A DNA stretch of 64,000 nucleotides from Vitis vinifera (Eukaryota; Streptophyta; Magnoliopsida; Vitales; Vitaceae): assembly GCF_030704535.1 (NCBI RefSeq), contig NC_081822.1, positions 9,541,001-9,605,000 of the forward strand, read 5' to 3'. This document shows, piece after piece, positions 25,601-37,177 of this stretch (its first letter is position 1; every line of letters starts with the position of its first letter). The notes under the pieces are model-generated. The model saw only the letters and a list, made by a program, of their open reading frames with translations, did not search any database and was not told where the DNA came from. A program made the translations under genes and the position numbers.

Positions 25601-26499
25601 CTTAATAGGAATCACCTACATAAGTGTGCAATAGAGTTGTTTTTGTGAGAATTTTTAAAACTTAAATTCTTTAGAACACTCATGAATATTAAGAGTTGTT
25701 CAAGGCCAAAGTAAGCACAATCATAAGAATCAACAATATCCAAGAGGGAATTGTACAAATACTATTATTTTGGTTTATATAAAAAGTTGAACAGTTCAAG
25801 ACCTCATAGTCAATGATTAGCTAGCAAACCCGATTATATTTCATTAAGGAAGGTTTAAAGCTATAAACAACCTATTCTTATGCAACTTCTTTCCAAAAGC
25901 ACTATCTAAATTATTAGCATCTCATTTACATAAATCAAGTCAATTTTCATTCATGCGGGGACTATTGGTAAATGGTTTTAACAAAATTGCTTAGAAACTA
26001 TTTATAAAAATGAATTTCTTTTATATCATATCAAGTGACCTTCCATCAAAAGTTACAAATGAACACTTCCTACTAAAATATATAAATCCACGTTTTCCAA
26101 TTCCATATAATATTCATGGTATATGAAACTTTAATGCAAGTAAATGACTTTGATCATTGTACCTTGTATACAATTTAATATATTCATGACTTTGGTCATA
26201 ATACTTTATATTTTTTTATTATTTTATACTTTTAATCTTCTCATGTACATGAGATGTATAATATGAGAAATATAAATACATTTTGGTTCAAGAAGCATTA
26301 GAATATGAAGATTTAACTTCATATCATCATAAAGAATGCAATAATTCCAACATTTACGTAATCCTGAACTTCTTTGGTTCTTGTTCAATGCATAGAACAA
26401 AGAAGTCGAACAACTTTTTCAAATGTGAGTACCCATACACTGGTCTTTGTATGTCATTGATTTATACATTGGAAGAGGGGTGCGGGGGATGGGGGAGTT

Positions 26500-26942
26500 T
26501 GTGAGTATGATGGGCATGAAATAGGGCAATGAATGCATGAGTCATGGGAAGTGGGTCATTAGGTCATACCACTGACTAAATAATGTCGGTGGTTAGATCA
26601 TCCACAGATTCCTTTTGAGCCTTGAGCTTGTAAGACATGGAAACATGATTCAGTGGAATATGTGATTGATTATTATTATTATTATTATTGTTTCATATAT
26701 TATACTGGACGTGATGGGGTGATTCCAGGGGATCGTGGAAATGTGGCAAAGTTCATGGAAGCATGCCTTCACAGCCCATAACTGTGAATAAACTGGTGAG
26801 CCCGATAAGGTCTTGAGCTGACTTTGTAATTTTATTTAAAAAAATCTCCAATTATTTAGGAGGTTGACGCCAGCAGCTTTAGAAGATGTCATCATTTGTT
26901 TTTGATTGAGCAATTATCATTCTGGTCCCACAAATTCATAGC
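26500..26942 (+). repeat. Duplicated segment, copy 1
   Basis: Aligns collinearly with 30349-30750. Shared landmarks in order are TATGATGGGCATG / CATGATAGGCATG, GTCATACCACTGA, CATCCACAGATTCCTT, GGACGTGATGGG, GGAAGCATGCCTT, ACAGCCCA, GAGCTGAC, TTAGGAGGTTGAC and TCCCACAAATTCA / TCCCGCAAATTCA. Copy 1 ends at the poly-T that marks the LINE tail. The second copy lies about 0.6 kb upstream of the NPF4 start codon. Confidence 0.85.
26669..26689. repeat. ATT trinucleotide microsatellite
   Basis: Seven ATT-type units inside copy 1 of the duplicated segment. The matching place in copy 2 (near 30500) has only GATTATTTC, so the expansion came after the duplication. Confidence 0.85.
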
Positions 26943-27790
26943 TTTTTTTTTTTGTTTTTTTAGACAACAAGAACATGCAATAAAAAGTACTTAAAAAGGA
27001 GGGTACGCAACCTATACCTCAAAAAAAAAAAAAAAAAAAAACATCATACAAACTAAACAAAGCAAAGTTAATAACAATAAAAAATATTTAGAAAAATCAA
27101 CATAGAGGGAAAACCCAACTTCAAAGAAACTCTTATCCACTCAAAAAGAGTTTGAAAGAAGAGATATTTTAAACCTTTATCGGAGAGTTCTTCATCTTTG
27201 AAGGTTCTTCGATTACACTTTTTCCAAATATACCAAAATAAGTAAATGGGAGCCAAGTGCCAAACTACTCTATTCTTCTTTTGAAACCCCTTAACTTTCC
27301 GTTGAATGAGGAGATTTTTTATTGAATCTGGAAATACCCAAATCACTCCGAAGAGGGCTAATAAAAAGATTCAAAACTCCTTATCTTGGCGCAATGAATC
27401 AAAATGTGATCGATTGATTCTTCAATCTCTTTACAAAGATTATATCTATTGACCATTTGTCATCCCCTCTTCATTAAGGTGTCTATAGTTAGGATCTTCC
27501 CCTAAACAGCTTCCCAAGCAAAAAAAAAAAACAAGTTCTAAGAGGAGCATGAGATCCTCAAACCTCATTCCCCGAAAAAACAAAATTATTCTCCCCACTT
27601 AGAGAACAATAATAAGACTTGACACTAAGTAATCCTCTCTTATCTTCTTTTCTACATAAAGTGTCATCGCCTTCTTACACTTTTAACAGGTTAAGAGAAC
27701 CCAAAAAGCAAGTCACCTCCTTTACTTCCCAATCTTGGAAGGGTATTCTAAAGTGAACCTACCAACACCCCCTTTCATCCCCTTTTCTTT
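26943..27790 (-). mobile_element. 5'-truncated LINE (L1-type) 3' end
   Basis: Read on the minus strand from about 27790 down. Phrases typical of the reverse-transcriptase C-terminal zinc-binding region appear: FAWEAV, KILTIDTLMKRG, ESIDHILIHCAKIRSFE, WHLAPIYLFWYIWKKCNRR and FKDEELSDKGLK. The last open part is 27068-27346. A poly-A tail on the minus strand (T runs at 26943-26961 on the plus strand) ends the element. Stops and frameshifts make it dead. Confidence 0.82.
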
Positions 27791-28177
27791 TCAAATTCAT
27801 AGTCTTTCTCACCATTTCTAGTCTCCAATTTTTTATATTAACATTTTAGGCCTCCAATTTTTCTTTTTTTAAGTCTTGGTTTTTAGTAAATTTCAAAACT
27901 TTTGCTTTATTTTATGCAACTCTTTATTTTTTATTCACGAAGTTATTTAAAGGTGTAGTGAATAAGTATTACCCACAATTTTTAAGTCTCAATAAAACGT
28001 CTTAAATGAATAACTTTTATATCTCTTTAATTAAATTAAATCAATGATCATATTTGAATTATTTGGATTTAATTACATTTAGATTATTACTATGAAAATT
28101 TATACAAGTCTTGATAATCTAAAATAAGTTCAATTATGCACAAACACCAAATATACCTAGAAAATCACTTAAATCCA

Positions 28178-28206
28178 ATATATATATACATATATATATA
28201 TATATA
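28178..28206. repeat. TA microsatellite between short direct repeats
   Basis: Alternating TA run with one C interruption. The 13-bp phrase AGAAAATCACTTA occurs on both sides, at about 28159 and 28206. Confidence 0.8.
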
Positions 28207-28474
28207 GAAAATCACTTACAAAGACCGTCTAAACTTCTACCACAACAAAACCACAATTCTATAAATCACAACAACAACCTACTAAATATAAAATAATACA
28301 CAATTTTATCTAGTGTAGAAGCTATTATCGATTTTTATAAATCAATATCTACACATTGTCCTCACATTTGTGACGGAGCAAACACTTCAAAATCATATTA
28401 AGGTGCCCTAACTTGAATTTTTAGAATGTGTTTTGCAATGTTTTTACTTGAAATGCTTTTAGGACAATCATCTA

Positions 28475-29382
28475 TTAAGAGTTTGACTGACAATGATTTT
28501 AGGGATTCTTTGAGACATTTCTCACCTTTTTAATACTTGAAAATTTTTATCTTTTAAATATTACAAAAACTAAAAACATTTCTTAAAATCACTATCAAAT
28601 GCACTCTAAGACAATGTTTGATTTTGACAGATCGAAAAGGTGAAAAAAAGAAAATAGAAGAAAAAAAAGTGAAGGAAAATAAAAAAAATAAATTTATAAT
28701 CAATAAATTATTTTTATATGCTTCTTCAAATACATGTCACTTATTTTTCTCAATTACATAAAGATTAAATAATTTTAAAATATATAAATTTCTAACTAAT
28801 CATTATTATATTTGATTTTTTCTTTTTTGTATTTTCCATATGGAAACCAAACATAAGAAAACCATTTTCTCTAACATTTTTTTTCCTTAGTACTTTTTAA
28901 GAACCAAACATAGTTTAAGGCTATATTTGATTCTCAGAAAGTACTAGGGAAAGAAAAATAAATGTTAAAGAAAATAATTTTTTATGTTTGGTTTTACTAT
29001 GAAAAAATGTGTAAAAAAGTCAAATATAATAAAAATTATTAAGAAATTTATATATTTTTAAATTATTTAATTTTTATGTAGAAGATTTAAATATATATAA
29101 AAAAATATTTAGTATATAAAAATAATTTATTAACTTTGAATCTATTTTTTATTTTTTCTTTCTATCTACTTTTCCTCTCTATTTTATTTTCCTCAAACTT
29201 TTTGGGAACAAATATTGTCTAAGTGTTTCTCCATAGAACACTATAAATGATTTTCCTACATTACAAGTAATTTTTCAAAATTTTAAAAGTATTTCCTAAA
29301 ATTTGTCAAATACCTAATATTTTTCAAAAACATTTTTTACACTAAAAACACTTCTTAAAATCACCGTCAAACAAATTCTTAA
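28475..29382. mobile_element. Foldback (MITE-like) element with a second foldback nested inside
   Basis: Outer ends are inverted: TTAAGAGTTTGACTGACAAT at 28475 against the complement of the right end near 29382, which reads TTAAGAATTTGTTTGACGGT. An inner pair is at about 28605-29223, CTAAGACAATGTTTG against CTTAGACAATATTTG. The inner arms stay complementary over roughly 300 bp each (TTTGGTT..ACCAAACATA phrases around a centre near 28920). There is no coding capacity. Relatives of the outer family lie at 44732-45202. Confidence 0.75.
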
Positions 29383-30348
29383 TCTTCACATTTTCTCTCC
29401 CAAAGAATATTAAAGATTTCTTTGTTAAAACCTTAATTTTGAATTTTAAGAACTATGTTAGAACAATGACTTTCTTTCTTGATTTTCATAGCTTTCTTTT
29501 TGATCTCTTGATCTTAAACAAGTTTTTCAATCTTGTTTTCATACGCAAACCTAAGTTTTTTAGTCGTACTACATTGAGAAAATAATTTTTTTTAATAAAA
29601 TTGGGGAAATTTTATACTAAAACCCTAAGATGTTTGAAATGTTTGAGCATCCAAACTGTTTTCCCATATTTTACAGGCTTTTGTCCGCATGATCACTTCT
29701 AGGCGTCTATATCACACACATGATGTTAAGTAATGGTTCAATGATTATTTTCATAAAATCAGTATACTACCCTAATTTCAAACTCAAAACACAAAACTTC
29801 AATCTTAGTGCTTTAACTCAAATATGTTGTGAAGTGTTACAATCACATTTTTCAGCGACTGAAATTCATATCTAAGACCATGGAGTCTCTGCTGTGGCAA
29901 AGGAAGTAAATGTCCAATTGCACTCCCCATGAATGGGCATGTTACAGTTGGATTCTATAAGCTAAGTTCCAGAGGGATAATGACAAAGCAGAATCAAATC
30001 CTGCCATTTTCATGTTGTTTAATAATGTCCCTAAGCTGGTTTACGTCTGATTTCAAACCCACACTCCAGGACAAGGGCAATATGACAGAAACTCCATTTT
30101 CATAGTACTGTTTCTATAGTCACTTGCCCCTTCAGAGTATTTTATCAATGTTAAAAGATACTGACGTCTTCCACTGTAATGAAAGCAGCTATCCACCTAG
30201 CTCCCTCACTTCTGCCCCTGGCTCTACCGGTCTTAGAAATGTTATTTCATCCAATATTTGTGGCCTGCACCACTAGTACTGTTTGATCAAGTAATAAAAC
30301 TATCATCTAATGATTAGAATGATGTTTATTAATTTTGTGTTTTTGGCT

Positions 30349-30750
30349 GAGGCATGATAGGCATGCAATTGCCAACGAATGCAGGGCGTCATGGGAGTTG
30401 GTCATACCACTGATTGATGTTGGTTGTTAAAGCATCCACAGATTCCTTCTGGGTTAAACCTGTAAGATATCAAACATGATGATTCACTGGTATATGTGCT
30501 TGATTATTTCATATGTTGGACGTGATGGGCTGAAATTGGATCCCCAAGAACGTGAAAATGTTGCAAACCTCCCGGAAGCATGCCTTTACAGCCCAACAAT
30601 CTCAATCAAATGGTAATCCCGATCTGGTCTAGAGCTGACCTTATATGACTATTTAAAAAACAGATGACCTTGAGGCATCTCAAATTAGGAGGTTGACATT
30701 AGTAGCTTAGGAATTATGAAATGCCATCCTAGTCCCGCAAATTCAGAACT
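30349..30750 (+). repeat. Duplicated segment, copy 2 (NPF4 upstream region)
   Basis: Collinear with 26500-26942, with many substitutions and small indels. It lies about 590 bp upstream of the NPF4 start codon, so it may be part of the distal promoter. Confidence 0.85.
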
Positions 30751-31217
30751 CTTGCCATTATTTTGTGATCCTAATTAACGTCTCTAAGAGATGATTGTGA
30801 TAAGGCTGAGGCTGATAAAGAATTGGGACTCCACTTTATATGGCTGGTTTGCAGATGAAGTTTCCAAAATCATGGATCTTTTATATCGGTTTTTGTTTAT
30901 GCCAGTTCATGTGCTTTATGAATCACAGCTCAAACAATATTTACTTAAATCAGAAGATTACTTGTATACCTTAACAAACCAATCATTCTGTAATGTGGCA
31001 ACCGACATTTTCCGACTCTGCGCCCCTTAATTAACATGCAGCAACTAAGTCAACTAATAAAGTCAAGTTACACCCATTGGCTGTGCGGCCATCGCATCAT
31101 GTGTGTGTCAGAGGGAGGCTCCATACGAAACAAAGGGAACCCACCATAGAATATAGATGCCATTTGATTCCTTTCTGTTGTTCTTGTCTGCGCGTTGAGA
31201 AAGACTACATTCTTCTG

Positions 31218-31224
31218 TATATAA
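31218..31224 (+). promoter_or_regulatory. Candidate TATA box of the NPF4 gene
   Basis: TATATAAAG lies about 115 bp before the proposed start codon at 31337, a normal distance for a plant core promoter with a short 5' UTR. There is no experimental support in the sequence. Confidence 0.6.
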
Positions 31225-31336
31225 AGCCAGCGGGTTTACCAGGTTAAACACTACCCTTCAACTAAGCGAGAAGAAAAAAACAGAAGGCAAAATTGGTTTG
31301 GCCTTTTGGGTGACAGGAGAAAGCTCTCAACACAGA

Positions 31337-34300
31337 ATGGTGACCCCTCTTGTCCTCTTGACTGAAAATCAGGTGGCTTGAAGAGTACTCAGAATAGGTG
31401 GCCTTATTCATTAGTATTTTGCCATATGATAGCCACCTATCTTCAGTTTACTCAAGATCCCACCAGATTTTCTCTAAGCTCTCTCATACATTTAATCTTT
31501 TGTTTCTTCTCTCCAAACTTAATCACTGAAAGCCTTGGCTGATCAGTTTTTTCTGTGAACAATGACCAGGGCATCTGTAGGGATGCTAAAACCGGACCTC
31601 GACGGGAAGCAATGACTGGAGGAACTAGAGCTGCAATCTTTGTATATGGTATGTGTGTCTTACACTAGGCCAAGTTTCTACTCCTGACCATCTCTTTGAA
31701 TTTTCTGTCATATAATATTTGATGAATTGGGGTTGTCTCTTGACTGTTGATTTATGCAGCTATGGAGGGACTTGAGAACATGGCATACGTCGCCAACGCA
31801 GTGAGCCTTGTGACTTACTTTTATGGGTACATGAACTTCAGTCTAACAAAATCCGCCACCACACTTACCAACTTCATGGGAACCTCACTTCTACTTACAC
31901 TTCTCGGAGGATTTATTTGTGACACCTACTTGTCCAGATTCAAGACATGTGTCCTGTTTGGATGCATAGAATTGGTGGTAAGTCAATTACCATTTCGAAG
32001 CATAGAACTTTGGAAACTTTTTCTTCCTTTTTGGTAGTCCAGTTGGTCATCCTCAGCTTCGACTAACAATGTCTCTTTTAAAGAGAACAAGAACCTTTTC
32101 TCAAAATTTTCAAGTTAAAATCCATACTGAGATTGCCCAGAAAAATAAGATGCTAATTACTAAGAAGTCTGAAAATGATCATAATGTTAGGATGAAGCTC
32201 TCAAAACTGTGGCAATTGTTTAATTTACGGTGAAGTATAGATAATGACTACAGTATACAGCATAATTTATCTTCAAATTCTCAATTCTTTGCCCTTGTCA
32301 AACAGGAAATATTAGCAGAGTACTTGGAGATAATTCTTGGCTTAAGAGTAGCCACTTTTGTGAAGAAGGGCATCATTCAGTTGACTGAAACACATGGAAA
32401 AAAGTCTTTATCTTTCTTTGTTTTTTCCCCCACCTGCCCACAAGACTCATTTCATTTTCCAATCACTAAAGAAATGATTGATGCCTGATAATGATCTAAC
32501 CATTAACATATAGAAAACCATGATTCCAGCACTACACCAACCAGGTAGCTAACCTACCATGAAACTTTAATTATGATAATCTCTTTTGGCTTGTTGGGTC
32601 TGGTTAATTTTTTAGTCTTTAGTCAAGGTTGCATTCATGAAATTTTCAACATCATTTCATATTTTATTTTGTGAAATAACAGCTGGAAATTATAAAGGAG
32701 GATAAGTTACATCACAAAAAGGGAGGTATGCCAGTAGTAGCAACTGTAAGCCCAAAAGTTTTGTAAGGCCTTGCATAAAGTTTGACCATAGGTTTTGTGT
32801 TCAAGGAATCCGGTAGTTTTGAACTTTGATCATCCGGCCCAACACTCGTACGCTATCACTAATCTGAAGTGGCTAACATAATTGGTTCCATTAACTAATG
32901 TGTTGGTTTAGGGTTTGGTCCGATTAGGATATAGAAATGTACTTTTTTTTGTATCTATAAAAAGGATAATTCTGATTTGAATGTACACATTTGGTTCAGG
33001 GATACGCCCTCTTAACAGTACAAGCACACTTCAGCCAATTAAGACCATTTCCATGTAAGAATGTTGCACGGGACAAAATGGATCAATGTGAGGCTGCGGA
33101 CAGTGGCCAAGTTGCAATCCTTTTTACTGGCCTCTATCTAGTGGCATTGGGCACTAGCGGAGTTAAAGCAGCTTTGCCAGCATTAGGAGCTGATCAATTT
33201 GATGAGAAGGATCCTAAGGAGGCACCCCTTATCTCCACCTTCTTCAACTGGTTCTTGTTTAGCCTCACGGTTGGGGCAATATTTGGTGTAACTTTTGTAG
33301 TGTGGATCAGCTCAAACCAGGGGTGGGATCTGGCGTTTGGAGTTTCCACACTCGTTGTTCTATTTTCTATTATTTTCCTATGCATGGGCAAATCCGTTTA
33401 CCGGCATAATGCACCAAAGGGAAGCCCCATCCTCCGTATCGTACAGGTAATGATAGGAGTTTGGTAGCTTACAGAGAAGTCTGGTTTGAGAGATTCTCAG
33501 GGTGTAATTTTTTGTTTTCCTCTCTTGGGTCTTACATTCAGGTATTTGTGGCTGCCATCCGAAACAGGGCCCTTCCAGTACCAGAGAAGTCCGAAGAGTT
33601 ACATGAGATTCATGACAAAGAAGTGGGCATGGAAAATGAGATTCTTGCAAGAACTGATCAATTCAGGTACTGTATTAGACTTCAAATTGACTTCAGAGTT
33701 TGACTTGGTTTTAAGCTTTGCTCATTAATAGATCATCAACTTCACCAGATTCCTGGACCGGGCAGCAATTGTTAGCACGGCATCCGGCACCTCGCCTTCA
33801 ATTACTCCAAGACCCTGGAGGATGTGTACCGTGACTCAAGTTGAAGAAACAAAAATCCTGATACGCATGCTCCCCATTATACTGAGCACTTTCTTCATGA
33901 ACACATGTTTGGCTCAGCTCCAAACCTTCTCCATCCAACAGAGCACCACCATGGACAGAAATCTCCTGGGTTTTCAGGTGCCCGGACCCTCAATCCCACT
34001 AATTCCCCTGCTATTCATGTTCATTCTTATCCCAATATATGAACGCATTTTTGTACCGCTGGCTCGGAAGGTCACCGGAATTCCCACTGGAATCCGACAC
34101 CTCCAGCGAATTGCGATTGGGCTGGTTTTGTCAACTATTTCCATGGCAGTAGCAGGAGTAGTGGAAACCCGCCGCAAGTCTGCTGCCATTCAACACAACA
34201 TGGTGGACTCACCTGATCCTCTGCCCATAAGTGTCTTTTGGCTAGGCTTCCAATATGCTATTTTTGGGGCGGCTGATATGTTTACATTGGTGGGGCTGCT

Positions 34301-34607
34301 AGAGTTTTTTTATGCAGAGAGTTCATTGGGTATGAAATCACTGAGCACAGCCATCGCATGGTGTTCGGTGGCATTTGGATACTTCACCAGCACAATTGTG
34401 GTAGAGGTGGTGAACAGGGTGAGCGGTGGATGGTTGGCAAGTAATAATTTGAACAGGGACAAGTTGAACTACTTCTATTGGTTATTAGCAGGACTAAGTG
34501 TGGTGAACTTTGGGGTGTATTTGGTATGTGCATCTTGGTACAGATACAAGAAGGTGGAAGTAAAACAACTAGGAAGCTCTGCTGGTGATGATGAAGGAAA
34601 GGCTTGA
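31337..34607 (+). CDS. NPF4: NRT1/PTR family transporter, NPF4 subfamily
   Basis: Exons 31337-31372, 31570-31648, 31760-31977, 33000-33446, 33542-33666, 33749-34607; 587 aa with consistent phases. The first exon is only 12 codons (MVTPLVLLTENQ); it is inferred because exon 2 is open upstream to an AG and has the family phrase RREAMTGGTRAA. An alternative ATG at 31612 would drop 26 residues. About 12 membrane segments are visible, with a hydrophilic loop in the middle (exon 5 and the start of exon 6). The TM1 motif is E41-x-x-E44-N45, not the ExxE[K/R] linked to proton coupling; Asn here is usual in NPF4. Other family phrases are FYGYMNFSLTKSA, ALGADQFDE, STFFNWF and NRDKLNYFYWLLA. Known NPF4 substrates include nitrate, ABA and GA, so the cargo of this copy cannot be named. 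It resembles NPF4.3/4.4 most. Confidence 0.92.
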
Positions 34608-37177
34608 ATGAAGAAAGTCCAGGGACAGGGATATCTTCCATAAATTGTTCTAATATTGTACTACTTGACGCTACTTATTTGCTTTTGAGTCCACTGCAGG
34701 GACTCCTCTTCTTGGTATGAATCGTTCTTTGAATCCAGTTAACGGTAAACAATCAGCAAATCAGCATTTGCCTTGCATAATAATTCCTATAAAACAGTGT
34801 AGCCGAGGCACATGAAACATGATATTTGGAGAAAATGGTTGACCAAGCTGAAAAAGGGAAAAGTACAACTTAAAATGAAAGGGGGCAACAGCTAAACCCC
34901 ATCTTTCAGCCACCTCCTAGCCCATCTCTGTTAACAAATGGAAGATGAAACTCCAACAAGACCAACAAATCACTCCAGTCCATCCATTCTATACCTCACT
35001 AAAATCACCACGCTGTGACAAGACCCACCAAACCTCCTCCATTCTCAGTTTGCTGCATGAGTTTCATCTCCTTGTCATAAAAATTATCGGTCAACACCAT
35101 CATCACCCACATCATCGGGCTTTCCACCGAAAACATCCCCATTTCCATGGTAGCTCCCTTAAGGCAACCACGATTACGTATCAGAGTTTGAGTTTGGCAC
35201 TACCCAAAATTCCTATTATCAAGCTTTGGATACCTACCATTCAGGAAAAGTAAATCGGAAGATTCCCTTCCACCAAATGACAATCATAAAGAAAATACAA
35301 ACAAATTTTGCATCCAAGAAGTCGACAATTCTTAAAATCGGAGTTTGGGATAAAAGTGGCCCTCTCAAAATGAACCTCCTTTTTTCCCACCTAAGCTATT
35401 TTTTTTTTTTTTTAAGATTTGTTACAATCACTTATTAAAATATCGAGATATTTCGACGAAGTATTGGTACAAACGATATTGTTAATCGAAATAGCGGAGT
35501 GTTGATTGAGTCAAAGCTCAAAAATGAGTTGTTTTGCTCTCTTGAAGGCCAACATTCACTTGGACAAGTTTACCCTTTATTAATTATCATACACCATATA
35601 TATATATATATATATATTAAAAGTTTTCATATACACAAAATATTAAAACAATCTTTTAAATAACAAATTAATTTTAATTATTTTGTAAGTAAATAAAAAA
35701 TTTCATTTAATTAAGTAACAAAAAGTTTTTAATATCGTTAATATATTAATTAAATATTAAAAAATTATACATTTATTATCATTTAATACAATTAAATTAA
35801 ATATATCATAATTTTAATATTAAATGTATTTTAAAATTAAACATATTATAATTAAATATCACAATATTATTATTGAATAATATTTAATGTAATTTAATAA
35901 TTAAAATACACTTATATATATATTAATTTTTTCAACAAAACAACTTTAAAATGTCTATTATACTTCTGATTTCATTTATAAGAATTTTGTTTTACATGTT
36001 CATAAGTTTTAATCAATTTTAAGTCAATCGATATTTTGTGTCAAAATATCCATCGAAATACCTATGATATTTTCAATATATATGCAAAAATCGAACTACC
36101 GATATATTCGTGATTACCTATATTTTTATCCTTAATTATAATGAAGAAACCAAAACCACAATTTTACTATAGATTTAAACACTACACCTAAGAAGACAAC
36201 TTTAGTACACATCTAAAAACCATCTTTATTCTAAAGTTATTTTTATACTCATTTCTTTCTCTATATAAAAATTAAGTAATTTCAATTATAATTTTTTTTT
36301 TTCATTTTTCCCATTATAAATCAAACATAATAATTTTTTCTTTTCCTTTTATTAAAACCTTCTCAAAACCAAAACCAAACGTAGCATAGGTTAAATATTT
36401 TACCTAGAAACAATATCATACTAGACATAAAAGAAGCCGATGACTAATTGTCCTAAACAAGGTAAATGGTATCTTTACTGATCTAGAGTCTAGACAAAGA
36501 AAATGACCCAAGAATAACTGTGAGAAATAATCATTGGCACTTCTTCAATGACATTTCGAGGCTTTTAAAATACAAGCACTCTCCGAACGGTTAAATTAAT
36601 CATCCACCTGTCGACGTTGACAAACAAAAACCAATTTCTGTGATAAAATAAAGGTATAAATTGCTAGTAAATAGCATAAAACTTTATACATGAAATGGAG
36701 TTGGTTCCTTAGCTCTGGGCTTGGCGATCAACTCATGGTCATGCCTCTCAGCATCATCTTATTCTAGCAATAGGTTCAACAAACACCTTCAACGGCATCT
36801 GCCCATCCCAGCCAGATTCCAGGGACATTATGCAAAATTACACAGTAAACATTTACAGGAAACAGGACACGATATCTTGTCCCTTTTTTTTTTCTCCTCT
36901 TTTCCCACTCCACAGTCGAAAAATGTTTTAACATGGCAGTACACAAAGAATGTATCACTTGCCTTGAGTTGGGCCATCAATAAAGATACACACGGATGGA
37001 ACATGATGATCCATTTGAACAACATCCAAAAATAAGCATGCACAAAACATTACAAAAATAAAAAAATAAAAAAAGGGCAGAATAATATTCACAAGTTGCC
37101 GAGGGAGTGAGAAAATAATTTATAAAATCATAATTCCCATGCACCAAGTTTATCCATTTAGAGAGGAATAAAATGGG
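34608..37177. other. Intergenic region between the NPF4 and plastid peptidase genes
   Basis: NPF4 3' flank, then AT-rich DNA with a TA microsatellite at about 35598-35618 and a possible foldback element at 35430-36075. The open frame at 34945-35253 is His/Ser/Thr-rich low-complexity sequence without a domain. The right end is the 3' flank of the minus-strand peptidase gene. Confidence 0.6.
35430..36075. mobile_element. Possible AT-rich foldback element
   Basis: AAATATCGAGATATTTCGACG near the left end resembles the complement of the right end, which reads AAATATCATAGGTATTTCGA. The inside is almost pure A/T with no reading frame. The ends are imperfect and no target duplication was found, so this is tentative. 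Confidence 0.35.

Larger units (their letters stand above)
23186..31336. other. Repeat-rich intergenic region between serpin and NPF4 genes
   Basis: About 8 kb with no intact gene. From left to right it has the serpin promoter side, a copia remnant (24400-25600), one copy of a duplicated segment (26500-26940), a LINE 3' end (26943-27790), AT-rich DNA with TA and ATT microsatellites, a nested foldback (28475-29382), the second copy of the duplicated segment (30349-30750) and the NPF4 promoter. Confidence 0.7.

Noticed and set aside
34945-35253. His-rich plus-strand frame downstream of NPF4
   Set aside because: Short, low-complexity and without a domain.
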